Origin: Rhodocyclales bacterium
GTDB taxonomy: Bacteria > Pseudomonadota > Gammaproteobacteria > Burkholderiales > Rhodocyclaceae
Assembly: GCA_016177805.1 (NCBI GenBank)
Contig: JACOUN010000072.1
Coordinates: 1-37,930, forward strand
Direction of reading: 5' to 3'
DNA length: 37,930 nucleotides
The position numbers and the translations under genes are program-made. Positions 6,279 to 14,597 of this stretch are shown in pieces; within the stretch, counting starts at the first letter, position 1; each line of letters opens with the position of its first letter. A model generated the notes under the pieces. The model saw only the letters and a list, made by a program, of their open reading frames with translations. It was not told where the DNA came from and searched no databases.

Positions 6279-8203
6279 TGAAAGGCTCAGGGACCCTGCC
6301 GGAGCGGAGCGTGCGGTTGCTGGTGGTGACGCGCGAGCGCAATGCCGACAAGCGTTACGGACTGGCCAAGAGCCTGATGCCGGTGCTGGAAGCTCTCGGC
6401 CAGCGCGGTGTGCACTGGCGCTACCTGTGTCAAGAGGAGGCGGGCGAGCGTGGCTGGGGGGTGGTGCGTCGCGTGCATGCCTGGCTGGTGCCGCCGCTGA
6501 AGTGGATATTTCGCGGCACCGACATGTACTCGCTGACCTGGGGCGTGCTGGAGCGGCTCAACATGGGCCGGCTGGCGGCGCGCATCGCGCGGCGCGATGG
6601 GTACTCCCACGTTCATTGTCACGACCCCATCATCGCAGCGGGGCTGCGCCTGGCGACGTTCGCTCGCCGAGGGGGGCTGCGCTGGGGGGTCACCGAGCAC
6701 GGTTTCGGCAGCTATACCCAGGCGTTGCACGAGGATGGCGCGCGTCTGGGCGGCCACATGATGCGCATGCTGCGTGCGCGCGAACGCGCGATCCTGCATG
6801 CCGCGGACTGGGTCATCGCGCCGACTCGCGCCAGCCTCAAGCAGCTCGCGCGCGATCTGTGCGTGCCGGAGGTGCCGCCGCACTGGCATGCGATACCGCA
6901 CCCGCTGCCGCCATTGCCACAGTTGGACCGCTGGCGTGCGCGCGCCGAGCTGGGCTGGGACCAGGGGCAGGTTGTCCTTGCCGTGGGGCGGTTGGTGCCG
7001 CTGAAGGGGTTTCCTGACGTGATCGCGGCTTTTGCCGCCGTTGCGCGACCGGATTCACTGCTGGTGATACTCGGTGATGGTGATGCCGCGCCGCTGCAGG
7101 CGCTCGCCGCGACGCTGGGGGTGGGCGGGCAGGTGCGCATCGCGTCGACTGACGCCATCTGGCCCTATTACGCTGGCGCCGACGTTTATGTCAGCGCCTC
7201 GGAAACCGAATCGTTCGGCATGGCGAACCTGGAGGCGCTCGCGATGGGCGTGCCGGCGGTGTGCACTGCCGTGGGCGGGGTGGGTGAAGTGGTCGGAGCC
7301 GCGGCCGTACTCGTGAGTGCGGGCGACCGGCAGGCTTTGACCGGGGCGCTGCGCAACCTGCTGAAGCAGCCCTCGGAGCGTGCCAGGCTGGCGGGGCTGG
7401 GGCGTGCGCGCGGCGCGGCCTGGCCCTCTGCCGCGACGATTGCCGATGCCTATCTGGCGGCGTACGGCGTGCTGCCCGCTGCGGCGGCGATCGCGCCCGC
7501 GCCTGAGCGCGCAGGTGATGCGCCCGATGCGCGTCCCGGTCTTTTCGTGCCGATACAGTTGCTGGAATGTCCGGCTGACGTGCGTGTGATGGTTCTTGCG
7601 CCGCACCCCGACGACGAAACCCTGGGGTGTGGCGCAACCATCGCCAGACTTGCGGCAGATGGTGCCCATGTCGTGGTGGTATTCGTGTCCGATGGTGGCA
7701 TGGGTGATCCGCAGGGTTATTGCGGCGGTGACGTGGTGAGCACCCGCAAGGCCGAGGCCGAACGTGCGACTCGCGCGCTGGGGGTGGCCGAGGTGCGCTT
7801 TCTGGGCTTTCCGGATGGCGAACTCGTTGCCGATGCGGCGTTGGAGCGCGCAATCGCTGGGGTGTGGAAGGAGATGGAGCCGGACTGGGTGTTTACCACC
7901 GCGACCGTCGATGCACACCGCGACCACATGGTGGTCGGGCAGCTTGCGCGCGGCATACGCGACCGCGACCGGCCGGCGGTGCGATTGTTCGAGTACGAGA
8001 CGTGGATGCCGGTGGCCGCCAATCGTCTTGTTGATGTGACGGAGAGCTATGCGCGCAAGTGCGACGCCATAGATGCCTATGAACTGCCGCTGCGCTATGT
8101 CGACTACCGCACCGCCGCCGAAGGCATGGCGCGCTACCGCGCCATCCATTTACCCGGTGGCAAAGGCTATGCGGAAGCGTTCCGTGAAGTCTCCAACGAT
8201 TGA
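6278..8203 (+). CDS. Bifunctional GT4 glycosyltransferase / PIG-L (LmbE) deacetylase
   Basis: 641 residues from GTG 6278, whose first base is the last base of the preceding stop. GTG 6311 with GGAG upstream is an alternative. Residues 1 to ~400 are a GT-B glycosyltransferase: LAVGRLVPLKGFPDVIAAF, then ETESFGMANLEALAMGVPAV, which contains the EX7E donor-site motif. After a short alanine/proline linker, residues ~435-641 form a PIG-L/LmbE domain with PHPDDE (H443, D445, D446) and AHRDH (H547, H550), the zinc and catalytic residues. PIG-L enzymes remove acetyl from N-acetylglucosamine-type groups. The fusion suggests that one polypeptide adds an N-acetyl sugar and then deacetylates it, leaving an amine the upstream GNAT fusion could use. 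Confidence 0.85.
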   Translation: MKGSGTLPERSVRLLVVTRERNADKRYGLAKSLMPVLEALGQRGVHWRYLCQEEAGERGWGVVRRVHAWLVPPLKWIFRGTDMYSLTWGVLERLNMGRLAARIARRDGYSHVHCHDPIIAAGLRLATFARRGGLRWGVTEHGFGSYTQALHEDGARLGGHMMRMLRARERAILHAADWVIAPTRASLKQLARDLCVPEVPPHWHAIPHPLPPLPQLDRWRARAELGWDQGQVVLAVGRLVPLKGFPDVIAAFAAVARPDSLLVILGDGDAAPLQALAATLGVGGQVRIASTDAIWPYYAGADVYVSASETESFGMANLEALAMGVPAVCTAVGGVGEVVGAAAVLVSAGDRQALTGALRNLLKQPSERARLAGLGRARGAAWPSAATIADAYLAAYGVLPAAAAIAPAPERAGDAPDARPGLFVPIQLLECPADVRVMVLAPHPDDETLGCGATIARLAADGAHVVVVFVSDGGMGDPQGYCGGDVVSTRKAEAERATRALGVAEVRFLGFPDGELVADAALERAIAGVWKEMEPDWVFTTATVDAHRDHMVVGQLARGIRDRDRPAVRLFEYETWMPVAANRLVDVTESYARKCDAIDAYELPLRYVDYRTAAEGMARYRAIHLPGGKGYAEAFREVSND

Positions 8204-8264
8204 GCGTTCCGTGGTCTCGAAACACGTCGATGTCCGGTGACGTACCGCTTGGGTTAATAGCACT

Positions 8265-8308
8265 GTCAACCTGGCTGACTTAACAGCCGGGGGCGAAAGT
8301 GATAACCT
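8265..8308 (+). promoter_or_regulatory. Possible promoter with upstream palindrome
   Basis: TTAACA (8280-8285) and TAACCT (8303-8308) are separated by 17 bases. Just before the -35 lies an imperfect palindrome, GTCAACCTGGCTGAC (8265-8279). It sits in the only sizeable gap (220 bases) inside the glycan cluster and could start a second transcript. The -10 match is poor. Confidence 0.3.
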
Positions 8309-8423
8309 CCGCAGTTTCGTGCCGAGCGGATGGGCTGTGTTGCGGGGGCGTTTGCGTGGCCCGCGCGACTTTCGCCGCATCCCGATCGATGGCATGGCGT
8401 CTCCTGGCAGGCCAGCCTGATTC

Positions 8424-9431
8424 ATGAATCAACCTCTTGTCTCGATCATCATACGCAGCATGGATCGGCCAACACTGGCCGAAGCACTCGCGTCCGTGTC
8501 TGCGCAGGATTACCCGGCGATACAGGTGGTGTTGGTCAATGCGACGGGGGCGGTGCACTCGGTGCCGGCCGCAGTGCGTGCCGATTACAGCATCAAGCAG
8601 GTGGGCGGCGGCCAGCCGCTGCGCCGCAGCGCAGCGGCAAACCTGGGGCTGGATGCCGCCGACGGCGAGTTCGTCATGTTTCTTGATGACGATGACCGGA
8701 TACTGCCAGGCCACGTGTCATCGCTGCAGCGGGTGCTGCAGGCGCCGCAAGCCGCCGATGCGGTCCTGGCCTACGCCGGGGTGCGCTGCGTCGATGACGC
8801 GTGGCAGCCGACGGGGCGTGAGTACCGCCAGCCGTTCAATCGCGCGCGGCTGTATACCGGCAACTATATTCCTATCCATGCGGCGTTGTTCCGTCGCAGC
8901 GCGCAGGCGGGCTGTTGTCGCTTTGATGAGTCGCTCGATATATACGAGGACTGGGATTTCTGGTTGCAGTTGATGCAGCGCGGGCGTTTCGTGTTCCTCG
9001 ATGAAGTCAGTGCCGAGTATCGCATCGGTGGCCAGGGGCACGGTTTTGGTGTCAATTTCAGCGAGGATGCGGCTGCGGTTGCCCGCACCATCGCGCGCAG
9101 ATGGTTGCCTCTCTGGAACGATGAGGATCGCCTGGATGCGCTCGCGGCGGCCATGGAGCGCGACGGCTACAAGATCGGGTTGGATCAGGCGATGCGTCAC
9201 GTCGAGGACGCGGACCGGCAGTTGCGCAGCGCCGATACGCGGCTGCGCGAGTCCGATGCGCGTCTGGGCGAATATGAAGCGCTTTGCCGGTCGTATGTCG
9301 AGCGGATTGAACTGCTCGAAGGCGAGATCGCGGCTCGCGACGGCGAGATCGCGAAGATGCTGCAGTCCAAGAGCTGGCGCGTGACGGCGCCGCTGCGCTG
9401 GGCGGCCACGCGCTTGAAACAGGGGAGTTAG
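8424..9431 (+). CDS. Family 2 glycosyltransferase with C-terminal coiled coil
   Basis: 335 residues. The GT2 fold is evident: LVSIIIRSMDRPTLAEALASV at the N-terminus, the metal/nucleotide-binding acidic cluster FLDDDD (86-91), and the EDWDFWL motif (175-181) near the catalytic base. From about residue 255 the sequence turns into a charged heptad-like stretch (DADRQLRSADTRLRESDARL), probably a coiled coil. It ends in SKSWRVTAPLRW, a motif common at the end of polysaccharide-cluster GT2 enzymes. It probably adds one sugar to the growing chain on the cytoplasmic face. Donor and acceptor unknown. Confidence 0.85.
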   Translation: MNQPLVSIIIRSMDRPTLAEALASVSAQDYPAIQVVLVNATGAVHSVPAAVRADYSIKQVGGGQPLRRSAAANLGLDAADGEFVMFLDDDDRILPGHVSSLQRVLQAPQAADAVLAYAGVRCVDDAWQPTGREYRQPFNRARLYTGNYIPIHAALFRRSAQAGCCRFDESLDIYEDWDFWLQLMQRGRFVFLDEVSAEYRIGGQGHGFGVNFSEDAAAVARTIARRWLPLWNDEDRLDALAAAMERDGYKIGLDQAMRHVEDADRQLRSADTRLRESDARLGEYEALCRSYVERIELLEGEIAARDGEIAKMLQSKSWRVTAPLRWAATRLKQGS

Positions 9432-9434
9432 GCG

Positions 9435-10373
9435 TTGCAGAGTAAGCTGGTTTCGGTGCTCATTCCGACCAAGAATGGCGGGGTTCTGTTCGATGAAGTG
9501 CTGGGCGCGATCAGGCGCCAGAAGGATGTGGATGTCGATCTCGTGGTCGTCGATTCAGGTTCGCGCGATGAGACGCTGGACATTGCCGCCGCTCACGACG
9601 CGCGCATCGTGCGGATTGCGCCCGAAACGTTCAATCACGGTGCGACGCGCGACCTGGCGCTGCGCGAGGCGCGCGCCGATGTCGCGGTGCTGATGACGCA
9701 GGATGCCACGGCTGGCGATGAATCCATGCTGGCGCGTATGGCTGCGGCGTTCGACGATCCGGCGGTGGGCGGCGCCTACGTGCGGCAGGTGGCGCGGTCC
9801 GAAGCGGATGTGCTGACCCGGCGCAACCTGCAGATGGCGCTGACCGGCAGAAAACAGTCCGAGGTGCGCGGTTTGCCTTCGCCCGAACACTGGGCGAGCC
9901 TGAAGCCATTCGAGCGCTACATGTTGTGCAACTTCGACAACGTGTGTTCGGCGCTGCGGCGGCGAAGCTGGGAAAACATCCCGTTTGGCAAGGTGGCATT
10001 TGCCGAGGATATCGTGTGGAGCCGCAAGGCCCTGATGGCCGGGTGGAAAATCGCGTATGTGGCGGACTCATTCGTCGTGCATTCGCACGATCGCCCGCTA
10101 CGTTATGATTACCAGCGCACCTATCTGACGCACCGCAAACTGTATGAAGAGTACGAGTTGGCGCTGGTGCCGACCCTGGGGGTGGCGCTGAACGGAATTT
10201 CCGCGAGCATGGGTGAAGACATGCGCTATCTGCGCGTTCATGAACCCAGCCGTCGACGCAAGTTGAAGATGATGCTCAAGATTCCGTTCCTGAGCATGGC
10301 GTGCGTGCTCGGGCAATACATGGGCGCGCGGGACGAGCGTCTGGGCAAGGGTAAGGACATCCATGGCATCTGA
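9435..10373 (+). CDS. Family 2 glycosyltransferase (rhamnosyltransferase-like)
   Basis: 312 residues. Start is TTG 9435 with GGGGAG seven bases upstream, three bases after the previous stop. Motifs follow the rhamnosyltransferase-like GT2 pattern: VSVLIPTKNGG, VVVDSGSRDETLDIA, FNHGATRDLAL, LMTQDATAGDE and FAEDIVWSRKAL. The C-terminus (from about 215) has HSHDRPLRYDYQR and a hydrophobic/basic stretch that may touch the membrane. It likely transfers rhamnose or another deoxysugar in the surface glycan. No dTDP-rhamnose synthesis genes are in the window, so the sugar is a guess from family resemblance. Confidence 0.8.
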   Translation: MQSKLVSVLIPTKNGGVLFDEVLGAIRRQKDVDVDLVVVDSGSRDETLDIAAAHDARIVRIAPETFNHGATRDLALREARADVAVLMTQDATAGDESMLARMAAAFDDPAVGGAYVRQVARSEADVLTRRNLQMALTGRKQSEVRGLPSPEHWASLKPFERYMLCNFDNVCSALRRRSWENIPFGKVAFAEDIVWSRKALMAGWKIAYVADSFVVHSHDRPLRYDYQRTYLTHRKLYEEYELALVPTLGVALNGISASMGEDMRYLRVHEPSRRRKLKMMLKIPFLSMACVLGQYMGARDERLGKGKDIHGI

Positions 10374-10403
10374 AATGTCGCCGCACCGCGAAGGGAGTGT
10401 CGT

Positions 10404-11796
10404 TTGAAAGTCCTGCTGACCGTCCACCAGTTCTTCCCCGAGCACACTTCCGGGACCGAGGTGCTGACTCTGGAGACCGCCAAGGGTTTGATCGCGCTCG
10501 GCCATGATGTGAGGGTGGTAACGGGTTTTTACCGCCACGAACAGATCAGCGACACCGAGCGTTTCGATAGCTACGAGTACCAGGGCATCAAGATAGAGCG
10601 CTTCACGTTCTCCCCCAGCCCCATGGGCGGTGACGCCAACTTTACCCGCCTCGAACACCGCAACACCCTGTTCGATCAGCGTTTTGCCAGCGTTCTCGAC
10701 GATTTCCGTCCGGATGTGGTGCATTTTTTCCATTTGATGCGGCTTTCGGCCTCGTTCGTCGATGTGTGCAAGTCGCGCGGGGTGCCCACGGTACTGACCC
10801 CCACCGATTTCTGGTTTGTCTGTCCCTACGCCCAGTTGATGCTGCCGGATCACTCGATATGCGATGGCCCCGATGCGGGGGCGCTGAACTGCATACGGCA
10901 TTTCATGCAGGCCAACCGCAAGGTGTCCTTTCCCTATGCGTGGGCGGCGGCGGTTCCGGATGTCGCGTTGCGCACCGGGCTGGGGCTGGTGCGGCGCAAT
11001 GTGCACCACCGCCTGCGCTTGCCCGGTGTGCTCAAGACCCTGGGCGAGAACGCCCGCGCGGTGGCCGACCGTTTGCCCTTCCTGAGTGACAAGCTCGGGG
11101 CGGTGGATCGCGTGCTGGTGCCGAATCAGTTCATGTGGAATGTGCTGTCGCGTTACGGCATGAATGTCGACCGCGCGGTGCTCCAGCCCTACGGCATCAA
11201 TCTCGACTATCAGCACAATGTCGCGCGCAAGCCGTCGCCGGCCCTGCGGGTGGGCTTCATCGGCACGCTGGCCAAGCACAAGGGGGCGCATGTGCTGATC
11301 GAGGCGGTCAAGCGGCTGCCGGGTGTCGCGTGTGAGCTGAAGATCTACGGACGTTTCATCGACGATCCGTTTCATCGACGATCCGGAATACGGGCGCCAG
11401 ATCCAGGCGCAGGCTGAAGGCGATGAACGCATCCGCTTCATGGGCGGCTTCCCCAACAGCGAGATCGGCACCGTATTGTCCGAGCTGGACGTGCTGGTGG
11501 TGCCGTCGATCTGGCTGGAGAACACCCCGCTCGTCATCTACTCGGCGCAGGCCAGCCACTGTCCGGTGATAGGGTCGGACGTCGGCGGTATCGGCAGCGC
11601 GGTGGTCGATGGCGAGAACGGACTGCTGTTCCCGCCCGGTGACGTCGCGGCACTGACCCAGTGCATCAAGCGCCTGGCCGATGATCGCGAGTTGCTGGCG
11701 CGGCTGTCGGCGGCGGCGCGTCCGCCGGTATCGATCCATGAATACTGTGCGGTGGTGGATAGTCATTACCAAGCGCTGGTGGGCGCGGCCTCATGA
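10404..11796 (+). pseudogene. GT4 glycosyltransferase split by a 16-bp tandem duplication
   Basis: The N-terminal part (MKVLLTVHQFFPEHTSGTEVLTLE...) reads to KIYGRFIDDP near 11368, then shifts frame and stops at 11417. The shift is caused by an exact tandem duplication, 11353-11368 and 11369-11384. Removing one copy restores a frame to TGA 11796, coding 458 residues with FMGGFPNSEIG and PSIWLENTPLVIYSAQAS, the usual GT4 donor-binding region. The second Glu of EX7E is replaced by Ser here. As written, the product is a 337-residue protein lacking most of the C-terminal Rossmann domain. It may be a recent mutation, a reversible switch, or an assembly error. Flanking genes are intact and tightly packed. 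Confidence 0.85.
11353..11384 (+). repeat. Exact 16-bp tandem duplication causing a frameshift
   Basis: GTTTCATCGACGATCC occurs twice without any gap. Sixteen bases is one more than a multiple of three, which moves the glycosyltransferase out of frame. Confidence 0.95.
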
Positions 11797-12719
11797 GATG
11801 CGCGGTGATAGGCGGGGCGGGGTTCATCGGCTCCAACCTGTGCCGGCACTTGCTCGCGCTCGGGCATCACGTGCGGGTGCTGGACCGGGCCGGGGCGAAA
11901 CCGGCGGTCGATGGTTGTGATGTCGCGGCGGACGACTGGGTATCGGGGAGCTTTACTTCTGCCGATGATCTGGCGCGCGTGATGCAGGGGTGCGAGGTGG
12001 TGTTTCATCTGGCCAGCACCTCACTGCCGCATACCTCCAACGACGACCCGCTGGGTGACATGGAGAGCAACATCGGCGGGGCGCTGCGCCTGATGGCGCT
12101 GGCGCGCGAACTGGGGGTGAGGCGGGTGGTGTTCGCCTCCTCGGGCGGTACCGTGTACGGCCAGCCGGTGGCCATCCCCATCCACGAAGGGCATCCCACC
12201 GAGCCGATGTGCGCTTACGGCATCAGCAAGCTCGCGATAGAGAAATACCTCGCGCTGTACCAGGAATTGCACGGGCTGGATTACGCGGTGCTGCGCATTG
12301 CCAACCCCTATGGCCCCGGACAGTCGCCGTTCAGCAAGCAGGGTGCAATCGCGGTGTTCCTGCACAAGGCGCTTACGGGCGAGACCATAGAAGTGTGGGG
12401 CGACGGTAGTGTGATCCGCGACTATCTGCACGTGAGCGACGTGTGCGCCGCGTTCGCCAGGGCCGCCGACCACGACGGGCCGCACCGTGTATTCAATGTC
12501 GGCTCAGGCCGGGGCTATTCCATCAACGAGATCATCGAGACGATAGAGCGCGTCGTCGGGCGCCGCGTTGCTCACCGCTACCTGCCGGGGCGCCGTTTCG
12601 ACGTGCCGTCCAACGTGCTTTGCATCGAGCGCGCCCGCGCTGAACTGGGCTGGTGCCCGGATATCGGCCTGGAGAGCGGCCTGCGCGAAACGGTGAGCTG
12701 GCAGTCGCGCTTTCTCTAG
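11793..12719 (+). CDS. NAD-dependent sugar-nucleotide epimerase/dehydratase (GalE-like extended SDR)
   Basis: 308 residues; ATG overlaps the preceding stop by 4 bases. The N-terminal nucleotide-binding motif GGAGFIG (7-13), the active-site YGISK (Tyr/Lys pair) and ANPYGPGQ, GDGSVIRDYLHVSDV and FNVGSGRGYSINEI are typical of UDP-glucose 4-epimerase-like extended short-chain dehydrogenases. It probably supplies a UDP-sugar donor for the glycan built by the preceding transferases. Whether it is a 4-epimerase or a related enzyme cannot be decided from sequence. Its TAG stop (12717-12719) coincides with the CTAG end of the first MITE-like element. Confidence 0.85.
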   Translation: MRCAVIGGAGFIGSNLCRHLLALGHHVRVLDRAGAKPAVDGCDVAADDWVSGSFTSADDLARVMQGCEVVFHLASTSLPHTSNDDPLGDMESNIGGALRLMALARELGVRRVVFASSGGTVYGQPVAIPIHEGHPTEPMCAYGISKLAIEKYLALYQELHGLDYAVLRIANPYGPGQSPFSKQGAIAVFLHKALTGETIEVWGDGSVIRDYLHVSDVCAAFARAADHDGPHRVFNVGSGRGYSINEIIETIERVVGRRVAHRYLPGRRFDVPSNVLCIERARAELGWCPDIGLESGLRETVSWQSRFL

Positions 12720-12882
12720 TGGTCTGTTTCGCAAATCAAGGAACATGACGAAAACGATGGCTTGAGGTGCAGGGCAAGGCGCGAACCGCAGCAATAGTCG
12801 TAACTATTGCGAGGATGAGCAACGCAGCCATGCGCCACAAGACGCGTTTTCGTGTTTCGGTATTTGCGAAGCAGACCACTAG
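12716..12882. mobile_element. MITE-like element, copy 1 (167 bp)
   Basis: A 167-base element bounded by CTAG on both sides, with terminal inverted repeats of about 21 bases including CTAG (one mismatch in this copy). It differs from the copy at 15011-15177 at only four positions and has the same orientation. Inside are nested inverted repeats: ACGAAAACG with CGTTTTCGT, and a perfect hairpin GCAATAGT-CGTA-ACTATTGC. It encodes no transposase, so movement would need one supplied elsewhere. The left CTAG contains the stop codon of the epimerase gene. CTAG would fit an IS5-type YTAR target (inference). Confidence 0.85.
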
Positions 12883-12887
12883 CGACC

Positions 12888-13736
12888 TCAAGCCACTTGC
12901 GCACACTCTTGTCGTGACGCCATGGTTTCCTCCGGCGGGTTCGCGGCGCCCGCCTTCGGTTCGCCCTGCGGCACTATCCGTGCGACGATCGCGTCGCGCA
13001 ACTGTGCGGCCAGTTCGCGCCGGTGCCGTCCGGTTGCGTCGGGCACGGGCGTTACGATGTCGGTGCGTGCAATGATGCGCGGTGCGGCGAGTATGCGGGC
13101 AAGGCTCTGTCCGAGCGTGACTTCACCGTCATAGACCGGGGCATGGCAGCGGGTGCCCGCCGGGGTCCGGTAACTCAAGGCGAGCGGCTGGACGATACGT
13201 CCCGACGTGATTGCCGGCTGCAACAGCGCCGCATGAAAGTGCAGTACCTGCGTGCCGTCGCTGGTGGTGCCTTCCGGAAATACCGTGACATTGCGTTCGC
13301 CCCCCAGCAGCGAGCCGATTTCACGATTGACGACGCCGGCGTGGCCACGGTTGCCACGCTGCAGGAACACCGTGTCGTTGCGCGCGGCGAGCCAGCCGAT
13401 GAGCGGCCAGCGGCGCACCTCGGCCTTGGCGACAAAGGCGCTGGGAACCAGCGCGTTGATGACGAAAACGTCCAGCCACGACACATGGTTGGCGACGATC
13501 AGGCTGCCGGGTGGGACGGCGGCCCCCTGGGCCTGCAGTTCGACCCCCAGGCATCGCAGCAGCCGCCTTGACCAGCGCTGGCGCAGCTTGCCCCGGGTGG
13601 CTGTGGCGATGAACGGGTACACGCACAGCGTGACCAGGGCGCCTTCGACGACGTGCGCGGTCAGCCGCAACCCGCGCCAGGTGCGACGCAGGGGGTTGGT
13701 GACCGGCTCGGTGCATGCCAGGCTCGCGGCGCTCAA
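12888..13736 (-). CDS. olsA: Lyso-ornithine lipid / 1-acylglycerol-phosphate O-acyltransferase (OlsA/PlsC family)
   Basis: 282 residues with the PlsC acyltransferase motifs NHVSWLD (H84, D89: the HX4D catalytic pair) and FPEGTTS (153-159). A hydrophobic N-terminal segment (about 25-45) likely anchors it to the inner membrane. Its start overlaps the stop of the OlsB-like gene, so the pair is translated together. In the ornithine-lipid pathway OlsB makes lyso-ornithine lipid and OlsA adds the second acyl chain. A general PlsC role in phosphatidate synthesis is possible, but the pairing favours OlsA. The stop lies 5 bases from the first MITE-like element. Confidence 0.85.
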   Translation of the reverse strand: MSAASLACTEPVTNPLRRTWRGLRLTAHVVEGALVTLCVYPFIATATRGKLRQRWSRRLLRCLGVELQAQGAAVPPGSLIVANHVSWLDVFVINALVPSAFVAKAEVRRWPLIGWLAARNDTVFLQRGNRGHAGVVNREIGSLLGGERNVTVFPEGTTSDGTQVLHFHAALLQPAITSGRIVQPLALSYRTPAGTRCHAPVYDGEVTLGQSLARILAAPRIIARTDIVTPVPDATGRHRRELAAQLRDAIVARIVPQGEPKAGAANPPEETMASRQECAQVA

Positions 13737-14491
13737 TCTGCTTTTCCCATGAAGTGGCGGGCGTATTTGTTGCCGAGTTTGCTCATCGATAGCAGGACCG
13801 GCAGATCGGCGGTGTTGAAATCGGGGTCCCAGGCCGGCGCGCCGCAGATCCAGGCGCCGGCGCGCAGGTAGCCCTTGATCAGCGGGGGCGGGGTGGCTTC
13901 GAGATCGCCGCGCAGTTTGTCCAGCGGTAGCGCGTGGCGTGGGAATACGTGGTACTCGAGCGGGGCGGCGTGGGTGGTGCGCAGGCGATTGTACATACTG
14001 GCGGCGTGGTGCCCGCCGTCACGCATGCTGACCGAGGCGCAGCCGATCAGGTAATCGTGACCATGTTCCTGCATGTAGCGCGCGATGCCCGACCAGAGCA
14101 GGGCGATGACCGCGCCGCTGCGGTAGTCGGCGTCGATGCACGAGCGGCCGATTTCGACCATGCGGCTGCGCAGGTGCTGCAGCCGGGTCAGATCGAATTC
14201 GTTTTCCGAGTAGTAGCCGCCGACCTTGCGCGCCGCAGCCGGCGACAGGATGCGGTAGGTGCCGACGATGCGTCCGCGTGCTTCGTCGCGCACGATGAGG
14301 TGCTCGCAGTGCGGGTCGTAGATGTCGCGATCAACGCCCGGCGTGCGCGTCGGCAGGCGCGCCCCCATTTCGTCGGCGAACACGCGGTAGCGCAGTTTCT
14401 GCGCTTCCAGCACTTCGCTGTCGCAAGTGGCAAGGGCGACGTGCAGACGCGGGGCGGTGCGCACGAATGTCCGGGTGAGCTTGTGCAGCAT
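13733..14491 (-). CDS. olsB: Ornithine N-acyltransferase (OlsB family)
   Basis: 252 residues from the ATG at 14491, which has AAGGA six bases upstream. A longer frame from 14536 has no ribosome binding site. The GNAT-like OlsB/hemolysin-type pattern is clear: EAQKLRYRVFADEMGARL, DRDIYDPHCEHLIVRD, GRIVGTYRIL, MVEIGRSCIDADYRSGAVI and the late block PLIKGYLRAGAWICGAPAWDPDFNTADL. OlsB transfers a 3-hydroxyacyl group from acyl carrier protein to the alpha-amino group of ornithine, the first step of ornithine-lipid synthesis. These phosphorus-free membrane lipids are often induced by phosphate limitation. I see no clear Pho box upstream. Confidence 0.9.
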   Translation of the reverse strand: MLHKLTRTFVRTAPRLHVALATCDSEVLEAQKLRYRVFADEMGARLPTRTPGVDRDIYDPHCEHLIVRDEARGRIVGTYRILSPAAARKVGGYYSENEFDLTRLQHLRSRMVEIGRSCIDADYRSGAVIALLWSGIARYMQEHGHDYLIGCASVSMRDGGHHAASMYNRLRTTHAAPLEYHVFPRHALPLDKLRGDLEATPPPLIKGYLRAGAWICGAPAWDPDFNTADLPVLLSMSKLGNKYARHFMGKAD

Positions 14492-14537
14492 GGCGTGTCC
14501 TTGGGTGGTTGGTTCGCGCCATTGTCGAAACCGCACG

Positions 14538-14566
14538 TTGCAACGGCGTTACGCCGTGGTTACGAT
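14538..14566 (+). promoter_or_regulatory. Promoter of the HIT gene with a perfect palindrome in its spacer
   Basis: TTGCAA (14538-14543) and TACGAT (14561-14566) are 17 bases apart. The spacer holds a perfect palindrome at 14543-14557, ACGGCGT-T-ACGCCGT, which would be an operator position. The region separates the divergent olsB and HIT genes, so a bound regulator could affect both. Confidence 0.5.
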
Positions 14567-14597
14567 CGGGTGACCGTTATCTGGAAGGGGAGTGAGG

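Noticed and set aside
12716-12904. Minus-strand frame of about 60 codons shared by both MITE copies
   Set aside because: The shared protein sequence simply follows from near-identical DNA; no start signal and no family.
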